Below, one piece after another: positions 26,396 to 35,884 of a stretch of 64,000 nucleotides of DNA. This DNA is from Tautonia plasticadhaerens (GTDB taxonomy: Bacteria; Planctomycetota; Planctomycetia; Isosphaerales; Isosphaeraceae): the NCBI RefSeq assembly GCF_007752535.1, contig NZ_CP036426.1:6820001-6884000 (forward strand). Direction: 5' to 3'. The first letter of the stretch is position 1; each line of letters starts with the position of its first letter. The position numbers and the translations under genes were made by a program. Under the pieces are notes generated by a model. It saw nothing but the letters and a program-made list of their open reading frames with translations, was not told where the DNA came from and ran no database searches.

Positions 26396-26653
26396 GGGTC
26401 TGTCTCACGAACCGAGGACCCGCTGGCAGCGGCGGATCATGGCCAGCTTGATCATGCCCATGAAGGTGATCGCCAGCTTCTCGTGGCGGGTCCCGATCCG
26501 CCGGCTCTCCTTCAGCCAGTTGATGCACCGCTCCACCACGTTGCGGCGCCGATAGCTCGGCTTGTCGAAGTGCCGGCTCCGACGCTGGTCCTTGCGGCTG
26601 GGGATCACCGCCTTGATCCGCCGCCGCCGCAGGTAGCGGCGGACCCGCGATCA
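26396..26653 (-). mobile_element. Truncated IS5-family remnant
   Basis: It starts at the IS5-like end GGGTCTGTCTCACGAA and encodes on the minus strand the transposase C-terminus: AVIPSRKDQRRSRHF-like sequence, NVVERCINWLKESRRIGTRHEK, then LAMIRRCQRVLGS. Similarity ends near 26653. It abuts IS630 element B through a shared TA. The remaining spacer to 26793 (about 140 bp) shows nothing recognisable. Confidence 0.7.
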
Positions 26654-26844
26654 GTTCGACGGCTCGGCGCCGGCGGCGTTCCAGTTCGCCTGCGGTCCCG
26701 ATGGGCCTCATACCGGTACTACGCCGCAAACCGCCCAGGTGTTTCTTTGGCCAGGATGGAGTCAATAGCCGAGCGCCGCGGGCCGTTCCCTCCTAGTGCA
26801 GGTCCAAGGATGATCCTTTGCGGGCCGATCGTCGTAGGAGTGGT

Positions 26845-27351
26845 ATGGTCCCACCTCTCTTCGTCCGACCGCTGACCCCCGACGAGCATCAGGCGATCCG
26901 GGCCGGCCCCCGCTCGCCCTCGGCCTTCACCCTGCGCCGCTGCCGGATCCTGGCGGCCAGCGCCGAGGGCCTCAAGCCCTCGCAGATCGCCCCCCGGTGT
27001 GGCCGCCCGTCCCAGACCGCCCGCAACGCCCTGCGGGCCTTCGCCGCCGAGGGCACCGACTGCCTGCGCGAGAAGTCCCACCGCCCCGCGTCGGCCCGCC
27101 CCGGGATCGACGACGCCGGGTGCGAGCGGCCGCGGGCCCTGCTGCACCGCAGCCCCCGCGACTTCGGCGAGCCGACCTCGTTGTGGACCCCGGAGCCGGC
27201 CGCCGGGGCGGCCTTCGCCGAGGGCCTCACCGCCCGGCTCGTCAGCGGGGAGGCGATCCGCCAGGCCCTGGAGCGCCTCGGCGTCGGCTGGAGACGGGCC
27301 GAGGACTGGATCACCAGCCCCGGCCCCTCATATCTGCGCAAGGAGAGAGCA
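26845..27351 (+). pseudogene. IS630 transposase (element C), N-terminal part
   Basis: It encodes the same residues as the minus-strand copy at 25838-26344. GGAG precedes the ATG at 26845. It is interrupted by the IS110 element after LRKERA. Confidence 0.8.
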
Positions 27352-28630
27352 TGAAGGCCGGAGCCGTTCGGGAGGCAGGCTTGAGCGAGTGACACGCTCG
27401 TCCCCTTCCCGGAGACCTCGGCCATGACCACCACCACCAAGAAGAAGGTCCGCTTCGTCCGCCCGAACTCCTCGACGTCCTCGACGCCCCGCCTCGACTC
27501 CGGCGAGACGGCCCACGTCGGCGTCGACGTCCACAAGGCCAGCCACCACGTCGCCGTCGTCACCGACCTGCGGGGCCTCGTCGCCTCCCGGACCCCGCCC
27601 GCCGACCCCGAGTCGCTCAGCGAGCGGCCCAAGCCCATCGGCTCGCAAGTCGCCCGGGTCGTCTACGAGGCCGGTCCGACCGGCTTCACGCTGGCCCGAC
27701 GGCTCAGGTCCTCCGGGCTGCGAGCCGGGGTGATCGCCCCGCCGAAGACCCCCACCATGCCGGGCCCCGAGGCCGAGAGCGACCGGCTCGACCGCCGCAA
27801 GCTGGCCGTCTTCGCCCGGAAGGGGCCGCTCCAACCCGTGCGCGTCCCCGAGGAGCGGGAGGGAGCCGACCGCCGGGTCCTGCGGCTGCGTGAGCAGCTG
27901 GCCCGCAAGCTCCGCGCGGCCCAGCAACAGGTCCAGGCGTTCCTCCTCCAGCATGGCATCGCCGAGCCGGCGGGGCTGACCCGCTGGACGGCCGCGTCGG
28001 TCGACGCCCCTCGCCGGCTGGAGCTGACCCCCGAGCCGCGGCTCCGCCCGGACGTGATGCTCGACGAGCGGCAGCATGATCGGGAGCGGGTGGCCCGCGC
28101 CCCCCGACGCCTGGAGGAGTCGGCCGGGGCGGGCCGCCATCGCGAGACGGTCGCGACGCCGCGGACGGCGCCCGTCGAGGCGGCCCGGAGGTGGGTCGCC
28201 GGCGATGAGGCGGCGAAGGCGCGATACCGCCGGCTGGTCGCCACGACCGGCAACGGCAAGAAGGCCATCGCGGGGATGGCCCGGCGTCTGGCGATCCTGC
28301 TGTGGCGGCTGAGCCTCAGCGGTGAGCCCTACCGGGCGGCCGCCTGGCGGCCCGGCCCGGCCCCGGCAACCCCGGAGCGGCCCGGTTCGCGGCCGCGACC
28401 CCTGCCCGAGCGACCGTCGAGTGGGGCAGGACGACCCCGAGCCAGTGAGGATCTGCGAGTGAGGTGACCGCGTCGCGCCCCCGGCGGGCTGAGGCCCGCG
28501 GAAGAAGAGGGCGGCCCTCGTTCGCGATCGCAGACCCTAACCCGTGCCCCGAGCACGAAGAGCAGGCCGATCCTCCCACGCCTCGGGCTCCGCATCTCGC
28601 CCCTTGACAACCGGCCTCATAGCAGGGGCA
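27352..28630 (+). mobile_element. IS110-family element nested in IS630 element C (internally deleted)
   Basis: The element of about 1.28 kb is flanked by GCA at both junctions. It is 180 bp shorter than the copy in element B because of a deletion between two 14 bp direct repeats (CGGGCGCCGTCCGC; in copy B at 24835-24848 and 25015-25028). Confidence 0.75.
27424..28467 (+). CDS. IS110-family transposase, internally deleted copy
   Basis: The 347-residue product is identical to the 407-residue copy except for an in-frame loss of 60 residues after TPRTAP. The loss removes GVGPITAMTSRVELHD through the conserved Ser motif QVSQGG and SGNARLR. The DEDD domain is intact, but the catalytic Ser domain is largely gone, so it should be inactive, though it could still bind nucleic acid or compete with the full-length protein (inference). 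Confidence 0.8.
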   Translation: MTTTTKKKVRFVRPNSSTSSTPRLDSGETAHVGVDVHKASHHVAVVTDLRGLVASRTPPADPESLSERPKPIGSQVARVVYEAGPTGFTLARRLRSSGLRAGVIAPPKTPTMPGPEAESDRLDRRKLAVFARKGPLQPVRVPEEREGADRRVLRLREQLARKLRAAQQQVQAFLLQHGIAEPAGLTRWTAASVDAPRRLELTPEPRLRPDVMLDERQHDRERVARAPRRLEESAGAGRHRETVATPRTAPVEAARRWVAGDEAAKARYRRLVATTGNGKKAIAGMARRLAILLWRLSLSGEPYRAAAWRPGPAPATPERPGSRPRPLPERPSSGAGRPRASEDLRVR

Positions 28631-29262
28631 CGCGACCGCCTGATCCGCCTGGCGGAGGCCCATCCGGGCTGGGTGCTCGGCTTCCAGGGCGAGGTCTGGT
28701 GGAGCCGCCTGGCCCGGCCGGGCCTGCACGCCTGGGCCGGCGGCGAGCCGCTGCGGCTGCACGAGCCGGCCGCCGACGCCGCCGACACCGACCCCGACCC
28801 CGAGGCGCCGGCCTGCTACGGCCTGCTGCGCGGCAGGCGCCGGCCTGCTACGGCCTGCTGCGCGGCGAGACCGGGGGGATGCTGCTGCGGTTCGTCCGGG
28901 GCCGGCCGGTCAGCCAGGTGAGCGAGGACTTCCTCGCGTGGGCCCGCGAGCGGCTGGCCGCCGAGGGCAAGACGGCCCTGCCGCCGGTCTGGGACAACGC
29001 CGCCTGGCACGTCGGCAAGCGGGCCCGGTCCCGGATCAAGGCGCACGACCGCCGGGCGAAGGCCGAGGGGGGCGTAAGGACCGTCGCCTGCCGGCTGCCG
29101 GTGAAGGCCCCGTGGCTCAACGCCATCGAGCCGAAGTGGGTCCACGGCAAGCGGGCCCTCGTCGAGCCGCAGCGGAAGCTGACGGCGGCCGAGGTCGTGG
29201 AGCGGGTCTGCGACTACTACGGCTGCGAGCCATCGGACCCGATCACACAACAAGTCGCTTGA
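28631..29262 (+). pseudogene. IS630 transposase (element C), C-terminal part
   Basis: It continues the split IS630 gene from RDRLIRLAEAHPGWVLGFQGEVWW, shifts frame at the 32 bp tandem duplication (28805-28866), and then reads ETGGMLLRFVRGRPVSQVSED to CDYYGCEPSDPITQQVA. The first catalytic Asp is Gly. Confidence 0.8.
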
Positions 29263-29279
29263 GACCGCACTAGCTCGCG

Positions 29280-29540
29280 TCAGGAGCAGGGCCGTCGCGA
29301 GCCGGGTCTGGGCCTGGTCATCCAGCATGGACATGAGGAACGGCCACCGGACCGGCCGGTGGCGGGGGGCCGAAGTATCGCGCGGACGGGCCGGTCCGGC
29401 GGGATCGAGCGCACGCTGGGGGCCAGGGTCTTGCCCATCATGCCGTGCTCGTCGCGGACGTGGCTGAGCAGGTAGCCGACCTCGTGGACCAGGACGATCA
29501 GCAGGTCGATCCGGCGGGAGGCCGGGCCGCGGCGGCGCGG
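29280..29540 (-). pseudogene. C-terminal remnant of a metalloprotease-like extracellular protein
   Basis: The minus strand reads RIDLLIVLVHEVGYLLSH, then RDEHGMMGKTLAPSVRSIP. Planctomycete extracellular proteins often end with a zinc-protease-like HExGHxLG segment followed by a DDGxMxxTLxxGVR-like segment. Here the second His of HExxH is Tyr and no upstream coding region remains. It is best read as a decayed tail of such a gene; the body may have been removed by the adjoining insertion sequences. Confidence 0.4.
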
Positions 29541-29590
29541 AGGTCCGTGGTGCTCATGACGATCTCCCGGGGTGGCCGGCCGTCGCGGCG

Positions 29591-31021
29591 CTACGGCGCA
29601 CTTCGGCCGGGCAGGGAGAAGCCGGCGGTCTCGTCCTCCAGGATCAAGACCCAGTCGTGCCCCGGGCCGGAGCTGGGGGGCGTGAAGCCCTGGAAGGCGG
29701 AGGTCGTGGCCGTGTGGAAGTGGTGGGCGACCCCGTAGCGGGGATCGTACCAGATCTGCTTGATCCGACGCCCGCTCAGCCTCGTGTCGTCGACGGCGAA
29801 CGGCTCCCCCATCGGCGAGTAGATGAAGGCGAAGGAGCCGTCCCGGGCGCGGGCGGCTCGGACCTTGGCGCCCCCGCTGGTCGGGCCGCCGACGATCATC
29901 GCCGGGTCGGGCTCCAGCTTCTCGAAGGGGCGGGACTCGAAGAGCCGCCTGACGAGCCGCATCTGGAAGGCGCCGGGGTGGTCGATCGCCTCCCACCAGG
30001 GGATGTCGGCGTGCAGGACGGGGTCCCGGCCCGGGACCCACATCTGCCAGACGTTGTTGTTGCCGTAGGTGTGCCCGGCCGCCCCGGCCAGGAGCGACCA
30101 GTAGGCAGCCCGGCGGACGTCGAACGCGTCGAAGCGGTCCAGGGGGTCGGCGTTTCGGAAGTAGAAACCGACGGGGATTGCCTCGTAACGCGGCTCTCCG
30201 TCGAGCGTCGGCCGGGCGGGCTCGAGCGCGCGGTCGTGCTCGGCGAAGAGGCCGTTGTCCAACTCCCGGGACGCATGAGACGACTGATACATGTGGAAAT
30301 CCAGCCAGTCGGCCCCGTGGACGAGGTCGGACGACCGGCCGGGGCCCCTCGGGTGGTAGGTCATCAGGTGTGCCCCGCCGTCCCCCTCGGCCAGGCCGGC
30401 GGCCATGGCGTCGACGATGGCACGCTCCTCGGGCCCCTCGATCGTGTTGTCGCCGCCGAGGATCCAGACGAGGTCGGCCTCCCGGTAGCGAGCGCCGAGG
30501 AACCGGCCGAATGACCGAGCGTTCTCGGGCGTGAAGATGGAATCGGGCAAGTCGAGCTTCCAGTACTTCCCCCAGGTCGGCAGCATGCCGACGACGAGCC
30601 CCCGGTCGTTCGCCAGCCGGACGATCACGTCGACGTGCTCGAAGTAGGCGTCGACCGGCCGGCTCGGGTCGCGGTCCTCCAGCGGCAGGTCGCCGTTGGG
30701 GTTGGGAACGTCCAGGCCACCCAGCTCGGCCAGGACGACCGCCTGGACGACGGTGAAGTCCTTGGAGGCCCGGTCGTCGAGGTAGCGGCGGGCCTCGTCG
30801 AGGTCGAGGCGGTGGAACAGCTCCCAGGCCGTGTCGCCCAGCCAGAAGAAGGGGGTGCCGGCCGGTCGGGCGAGGTGCCGGCCGTCGTCGCCCACCAGGA
30901 GCCCCTGCGCGGGGGCCGACGCCGACGACGCCAGCCAGCCGACGACCACGGTCAGGGCCGCCGCGGCCCGGCCGGCGGGGCGGGCCGATCGCCGGACGTC
31001 CCGGATGCCCTGTCGCGCCAT
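29591..31021 (-). CDS. GH140-like glycoside hydrolase (DUF4038) with collagen-binding-like C-terminal domain
   Basis: From ATG 31021, preceded by GGAGGG, the 476-residue product starts with an Arg-rich signal peptide (hydrophobic AALTVVVGWLASSASA, cleavage near APA-QG). The apiosidase-like DUF4038 domain follows: FFWLGDTAWELFHRLDLDEA, VVVGMLPTWGKYW, and the acidic motif LVWILGGDN near the predicted active site. The last 100 residues (IKQIWYDPRYGVAHHF to HDWVLILED) match the putative collagen-binding domain commonly attached to these enzymes. It is a predicted secreted glycosidase acting on plant-type polysaccharides such as apiose-containing chains; the substrate is inferred from the family only. 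Confidence 0.85.
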   Translation of the reverse strand: MARQGIRDVRRSARPAGRAAAALTVVVGWLASSASAPAQGLLVGDDGRHLARPAGTPFFWLGDTAWELFHRLDLDEARRYLDDRASKDFTVVQAVVLAELGGLDVPNPNGDLPLEDRDPSRPVDAYFEHVDVIVRLANDRGLVVGMLPTWGKYWKLDLPDSIFTPENARSFGRFLGARYREADLVWILGGDNTIEGPEERAIVDAMAAGLAEGDGGAHLMTYHPRGPGRSSDLVHGADWLDFHMYQSSHASRELDNGLFAEHDRALEPARPTLDGEPRYEAIPVGFYFRNADPLDRFDAFDVRRAAYWSLLAGAAGHTYGNNNVWQMWVPGRDPVLHADIPWWEAIDHPGAFQMRLVRRLFESRPFEKLEPDPAMIVGGPTSGGAKVRAARARDGSFAFIYSPMGEPFAVDDTRLSGRRIKQIWYDPRYGVAHHFHTATTSAFQGFTPPSSGPGHDWVLILEDETAGFSLPGRSAP

Positions 31022-31532
31022 GTCACCCTCCGTCGCCGGGCCGTACCGGGCCGGGGAGCGGTAGGGGATGTGCCCCGACGCCGCCCCGGCCGTCGGGGAC
31101 GAGGTCGATCCGTCGCGGCCCGATGCCGCTGGCGAGGGCCCTGTCCGCCGATGCCCGTCGGCGTACGATAACCGCCGGCCGGCCGCGTTGACAGGCCCCG
31201 GCGTCGTGTCGCGGGAGGATGGGTGACGACGAGGCCCCAAACTCTTGCCATGGAATTCACCCTCCGGACGACTACTCCGAAGCGAGCAGAGGCGTCGGTT
31301 GACCTGGTGAGGGCGCCTCGAACATGCGTTCTCGCGCGTCTCGTCGAGGAGCGACCGGGTTTCGCGAGGGCGCGTCGGCGGTCACACTGGAGGGGGCCTC
31401 GCGTGGGAGGCCGACCCGGGGCTTGGCGTCCGGTCCGGTTCTCCCGGTCAGTTCGCGGGGCAGGCCCGAGTCTGGCCCATGCGATCGAATCTCGATAAAG
31501 TTCCTGCTTACCAGCCCGGGGGATTGCGGCCG
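31022..31532. other. Divergent intergenic region
   Basis: About 510 bp lie between the divergent glycosidase and helicase genes and should contain both promoters. No ORF with family features, RNA gene or strong repeat was recognised. Confidence 0.4.
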
Positions 31533-33809
31533 ATGCCGTTGGAGATTCCGACGCGCGACGAGTTGTACGTGCGGTATGTGGACCAGCTGCCCTACGAGCC
31601 CTACCCCGTCCAGGACGCCGCGCTGGCGGCCTGGTTCGAGTCCGAGCAGGGGGTCCTCGTCTGCGCCCCGACGGGCACGGGCAAGACCCTGATCGCCGAG
31701 GCGGCCCTCTTCGAGGCGCTCCATACGGGAAAGTCGGCCTACTACACGACGCCCCTGATCGCGCTGACCGAGCAGAAGTTCCAGGAGATGCAGGACCGCG
31801 CCGTCGAGTGGGGCTTCCGCCGCGAGGACGTGGGGCTGGTCACCGGCAGCCGCAAGGTCAACCCCGAGGCCCCGGTGCTCGTCGTCGTGGCCGAAATCCT
31901 CCTGAATCGGCTGCTCAACCGGTTCGACTTCTCCGGCGTGACGGCCTGCGTCATGGACGAGTTCCACAACTTCGCCGAGGTCGACCGCGGGATCGTCTGG
32001 GAGCTGTCGCTCGGCATGTTGCCCGGCCACGTCCGCCTGCTGCTGCTCTCGGCGACGGTCGGCAATTCGTACGAGTTCGTCAGCTGGTTGGACAGGCAGC
32101 ACGGCCGCACGATCAGGCTGGTGGAGGGCAAGGAACGACGGGTGCCGCTGACCTACGAATGGGTGCCCGACCGGTTCCTCAACGAGCAGCTCGTCGTGAT
32201 GGCGGCCGGCGACGAGGAGGGCCCCCGGACGCCCGCCCTTGTCTTCTGCTTCGACCGCGAGGAGTGCTGGAGCGTCGCCGAGAACGTCATGGGCAAGGAC
32301 CTCAACCTGTCCGACGCGCAGAAGAAGGAACTCCACGACCGGGTCGACGCGCTCGACCTCGGCCAGGGGGCCGGCCCCAAGCTCAAGCGACTGCTCCACC
32401 GCGGGGTCGGCGTCCACCACGCGGGGCTCCTGCCGAAGTACCGCCTCGCCGTCGAGGACCTCTTCCAGCGCAAGCTCCTCCCCGTCGTCGTCTGCACCGA
32501 GACCCTGGCGGCCGGCATCAACCTCCCGGCGCGCTCGGTGGTGCTCTCGTCGCTGGTGAAGGGCCCCTTCGGCGCGAAGAAGCTGATCGGCGCCAGCATC
32601 GCCCACCAGATCTTCGGCCGGGCCGGCCGCCCGCAGTTCGACGACCGGGGCTTCGTCTACGCCATCGCCCACCCGGACGACGTCGACATCGAGCGGTGGA
32701 AGGCGAAGTACGACGCCATCCCCGAGGACACCCGCGACCCGGGCCTGCTGAAGGCGAAGAAGGCCCTCAAGAAGAAGAAGCCGAGGCGCCGCGAGACCGA
32801 GCAATACTGGGTCGAGGGGCACTTCAACCAGCTCCAGGCCGCCCCGCCCGGCAAGCTGTCCAGCAAGGGGCCGCTCCCCTGGCGGCTGCTGGCCTACCTG
32901 CTCGAGGTCTCGCCGGAGGTCGAGGGCATCCGCGTCGCGGTCCGCAAGCGGATGATGGACGACCCTCGGATCGCCGCGGGCGAGAAGGCGCTCGACCGGA
33001 TGCTGCTGGCCCTGCACGACGGCGGGTTCGTGACCCTGGGCCCCGAGCCGCCGGCGCCCCCGGAGGCCGGCCAGCCCCCGACGCCCTACACGCCGACCGT
33101 GGCCCGGCCGACGCCCGCGCTGGGGAGGCTGCTGGCGTTCCGGAGCATCCATCCCCTCTACGGCGCCTTCCTGGCCGAGATCCTGGCCGGGGCCGATGCC
33201 GACGAGCGCGTGCAGGCGATGGAGAGCACCCTGGAGATGCCCGGCCCGGTCCGGAGGCGTCTCCGGGTCCCGTTCAGACTGCTGGAGTCGGGCGCCCTGG
33301 CCACCTCGATGCTCGACGCCGAGCTGATCCAACGCGGGCTCATGGCCGCGCAGGTCGAGGAGGAAGAGGAAGAGGACGATAGGGACGATTGGGAGAAGAG
33401 GCCGCCGACCCTGGCGGAGAAGCTCCGGTCCTACTTCGACCACTGCTACCCCGACTTCACCGACGTCCACACGCACCCGATCTGGTGCGTCGGCGAGCTG
33501 CTCGATTACGACGGCAACTTCAACAAGTTTGTGACGAGCGTCGACCTGACCAAGCAGGAGGGGATCGTCTTCCGCCACGTCCAGCGGATGATCATGCTCT
33601 GCGGCGAGTTCGAGCGGGCCTGCGCCCTCGATGCCGACGCCGGCCCCCCCGCCCTCGCCTGGCGGGACGAGCTGCGCGAGCTGGCCGCGAAGCTGACCGA
33701 GAGCTGCCGGGTCGTCGACCCGACCAGCACCGATCAACTGATCGCGAGGATCGGCGAGCCCGACATGATCGATGCCGAGGCGGCGAAGCTCGCGGGCGGG
33801 GCGACCTAA
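31533..33809 (+). CDS. Ski2-like DEAD/DEAH-box helicase
   Basis: The 758-residue superfamily 2 helicase has motif I CAPTGTGKT near residue 50, motif II MDEFHNF (a DEFH variant) near 145, motif III LLSATVG, an IHHAGLLP-like HHAGLLPKYR segment, and motif VI HQIFGRAGRPQFDD. The order and the AGLLP-type motif are those of Ski2/Mtr4-like RNA/DNA helicases. The C-terminal 300 residues carry a Lys-rich stretch, an acidic EEEEEDD run and a helical region with no recognised domain. ATG 31533 is preferred because GGGGGA lies upstream and the family sequence begins there; an in-frame ATG at 31479 adds 18 residues. The gene stands alone and its role is unknown. Confidence 0.85.
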   Translation: MPLEIPTRDELYVRYVDQLPYEPYPVQDAALAAWFESEQGVLVCAPTGTGKTLIAEAALFEALHTGKSAYYTTPLIALTEQKFQEMQDRAVEWGFRREDVGLVTGSRKVNPEAPVLVVVAEILLNRLLNRFDFSGVTACVMDEFHNFAEVDRGIVWELSLGMLPGHVRLLLLSATVGNSYEFVSWLDRQHGRTIRLVEGKERRVPLTYEWVPDRFLNEQLVVMAAGDEEGPRTPALVFCFDREECWSVAENVMGKDLNLSDAQKKELHDRVDALDLGQGAGPKLKRLLHRGVGVHHAGLLPKYRLAVEDLFQRKLLPVVVCTETLAAGINLPARSVVLSSLVKGPFGAKKLIGASIAHQIFGRAGRPQFDDRGFVYAIAHPDDVDIERWKAKYDAIPEDTRDPGLLKAKKALKKKKPRRRETEQYWVEGHFNQLQAAPPGKLSSKGPLPWRLLAYLLEVSPEVEGIRVAVRKRMMDDPRIAAGEKALDRMLLALHDGGFVTLGPEPPAPPEAGQPPTPYTPTVARPTPALGRLLAFRSIHPLYGAFLAEILAGADADERVQAMESTLEMPGPVRRRLRVPFRLLESGALATSMLDAELIQRGLMAAQVEEEEEEDDRDDWEKRPPTLAEKLRSYFDHCYPDFTDVHTHPIWCVGELLDYDGNFNKFVTSVDLTKQEGIVFRHVQRMIMLCGEFERACALDADAGPPALAWRDELRELAAKLTESCRVVDPTSTDQLIARIGEPDMIDAEAAKLAGGAT

Positions 33810-33979
33810 GGACAGATGGGCCTGATCGCCTTCTGCCCGGCTCTTTCGCACGATCTCCGGATTTGAGATCTCGACTTTCAAAACTTGATCACAAGCACGG
33901 GGCCTAGCTTGGCGCCTTCCGACATCCCGGAGTCGTTGCCAGGAGGCGATCGGGGGAGGGATGTGCGGGCCTGCCTTCG

Positions 33980-35747
33980 CCTTTGATCCTGCTGGCGAAT
34001 CCGAGATCGACCAGCGGGTGGGGCTTACGCTACGTCCCAGGGGAATCCCACCCGGACGGAGCCCGCACATGTCGCTTCACCCACGGCCGATCGGATCGGT
34101 GCCCGAGGAGGCCGCCCGCGTCGCGCACGCCGCCTTCCCCGGTGGCAACACCTACATTGCCCTGCGCGATGAGCTGGGCACGATCTTCCGAGACGACGAC
34201 TTCGCCGACCCGTACCCGAGCCGCGGCCGCCCCGCTGAGTCCCCCTGGCGGCTGGCCCTCGTGACCGTCTTCCAGTTCGCCGAGGGGCTGTCCGACCGCC
34301 GCGCCGCCGACGCGGTGCGCGGGCGGATCGACTGGAAGTACGCCCTCGGCCTGGGGCTCGACGACCCCGGCTTCGACGCCTCGGTCCTCTGCGAGTTCCG
34401 GGCGCGGCTCGTCGCCGGCTCGGCCGAGGGGCGGCTGCTCGACGCGCTCCTCGATCTCTGCCGCGGGCGCGGCTGGCTGAAGACCCGCGGCCGCCAGCGC
34501 ACCGACGCGACGCACGTCCTGGCCCGCGTCCGCAACCTCGACCGGCTCGAGTGCGTCGTCGAGACGATGCGCCACGTCCTGAACAGCCTGGCAGCGGCGG
34601 ACCCAGAGTGGCTCCGCCGTCAGGCCCGGGCGGAGTGGGTCGAGCGCTACGGCCGGCGAGCCGAGGAGTCCCGGCTCCCGGACTCCGAGGAGGGCCGCCG
34701 CGCCCTCGCCCGGGAGGTCGGCAAGGACGGCCACGCCCTGCTGGCGGCGGCCTACGACGCCGGCGCCCCGCCCTCGGTCGCGCGATCGCCGGCGGTCGAG
34801 ACGCTGCGCCGGGTCTGGGTCCAGCACTTCCTGGTCGAGGCCGGCGGGCTGCGTTGGCGGGCCGAGGGTGACGGCATCCCGCCCTCCGCCGCGTCGATCA
34901 ACTCGCCTCACGACTCCGAGGCCCGGTACGGCAAGAAGCGGTCGACGATCTGGGTGGGCTACAAGGCCCACCTGACCGAGACGTGCGACGACGAGTCGCC
35001 CCACCTGGTCGTCCAGGTGACGACCGCGCCGGCGCCGGCGGCCGACGGCGATGCCCTGGCCGGGATCTACGAGCAGCTGGGCCGGAAGGATTCGCTGCCG
35101 GGCAAGCACCTAGCGGACACCGGCTACATCGACGCCGAGCTGCTGGTCAGCAGCCGCCGCGACCACGGCGTGGAGCTGATCGGGCCGACGCGGCCGGACT
35201 ACGGCTGGCAGGCCCTGGCCGGCGGCGGCTTCACGGCGTCGGACTTCGCCATCGACTGGGAGGGCAGCCGGGCCACCTGCCCGGAGGGGCGCGTCAGCTC
35301 GGGGTGGACGCCGGCCGTGGAGCGGGACCACACCGAGGTCGTGCACATCAAGTTCTCGAGGAAGGACTGCAAGCCCTGCCCCGCCCGAGAGCGGTGCACG
35401 GGGGCGGCGAGGCGGTCGCTGACGATCCGGGCCCGCGAGCCGTTCGAGGCGCTGAGGGCGGCCCGCGCGCGGGAGGAGACGGAGGAGTACCGGGCCGACT
35501 ACGCCCACCGCGCGGGGATTGAAGGGACGATCTCGCAAGCGGTCCGGGTCGCCGGGCTGCGGCGATCGCGCTACGCGGGTCGGGCGAAGACGCACCTCCA
35601 GCACCTGGCGACGGCGGCCGCGATCGACATCTTGCGCGTCGTCGACTGGCTCGCGGAGGCACCTCGAGAAGCGACCAGGACGTGCGCCTTCGTCCGGCTG
35701 ATCACCGCGGCCGTCCCGGCCTGACATTTCGCCAGCAGGATCGCAGG
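33980..35747 (+). mobile_element. IS1182-family element
   Basis: The inverted ends GATCCTGCTGGCGAA (33985-33999) and TTCGCCAGCAGGATC (35728-35742) are perfect over 15 bases, with CCT/AGG further out. It contains one intact transposase. No clear target duplication was seen. Confidence 0.8.
34069..35724 (+). CDS. IS1182-family transposase
   Basis: The 551-residue transposase has the IS1182 N-terminal domain (IALRDELGTIFRDDDFADPY, then GRPAESPWRLALVTVFQF). The DDE core has Asp in QRTDATHVLARVR, Asp in HLADTGYIDAELL and Glu in AHRAGIEGTISQAVR, with a Cys-rich KDCKPCPARERC insert between the last two. All catalytic residues are present, the frame is intact, and both element ends are visible, so this copy may be active. 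ATG 34069 is the first start after the left terminal repeat that gives the family N-terminus. Confidence 0.9.
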   Translation: MSLHPRPIGSVPEEAARVAHAAFPGGNTYIALRDELGTIFRDDDFADPYPSRGRPAESPWRLALVTVFQFAEGLSDRRAADAVRGRIDWKYALGLGLDDPGFDASVLCEFRARLVAGSAEGRLLDALLDLCRGRGWLKTRGRQRTDATHVLARVRNLDRLECVVETMRHVLNSLAAADPEWLRRQARAEWVERYGRRAEESRLPDSEEGRRALAREVGKDGHALLAAAYDAGAPPSVARSPAVETLRRVWVQHFLVEAGGLRWRAEGDGIPPSAASINSPHDSEARYGKKRSTIWVGYKAHLTETCDDESPHLVVQVTTAPAPAADGDALAGIYEQLGRKDSLPGKHLADTGYIDAELLVSSRRDHGVELIGPTRPDYGWQALAGGGFTASDFAIDWEGSRATCPEGRVSSGWTPAVERDHTEVVHIKFSRKDCKPCPARERCTGAARRSLTIRAREPFEALRAARAREETEEYRADYAHRAGIEGTISQAVRVAGLRRSRYAGRAKTHLQHLATAAAIDILRVVDWLAEAPREATRTCAFVRLITAAVPA

Positions 35748-35884
35748 TGGTGCCGCCTCCATGTGAGTGCACCGATCATCTCGGCCATCGACGCAGGCTC
35801 GAGGATCGAAGCACCGAGGCCCGGCGTCCACATCGCGAGCGCCTCGGGCGCCTGCCGGTTAAATGCATCGGACCGAAACTCCGC

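Larger units (their letters stand above)
23739..29270. repeat. Near-identical inverted repeat arms (2.5 kb) around a 0.4 kb spacer
   Basis: Arms 23739-26393 and 26796-29270 are inverted copies of the same IS630+IS110 unit. Their lengths differ by exactly 180 bp, which is one in-frame deletion in the IS110 gene of the right arm. In the encoded proteins I see only one other change. The spacer 26394-26795 holds an IS5 remnant. Such arms can recombine and flip the spacer. Confidence 0.85.
26796..29270 (+). mobile_element. IS630-family element C carrying a nested IS110 element (inverted copy of B)
   Basis: The 2475 bp element has TA at 26794-26795 and 29271-29272. It is the inverted copy of 23739-26393 and has the same nested IS110, the same 32 bp duplication and the same Asp-to-Gly change. 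It differs by a 180 bp deletion in the IS110 gene. Confidence 0.85.
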
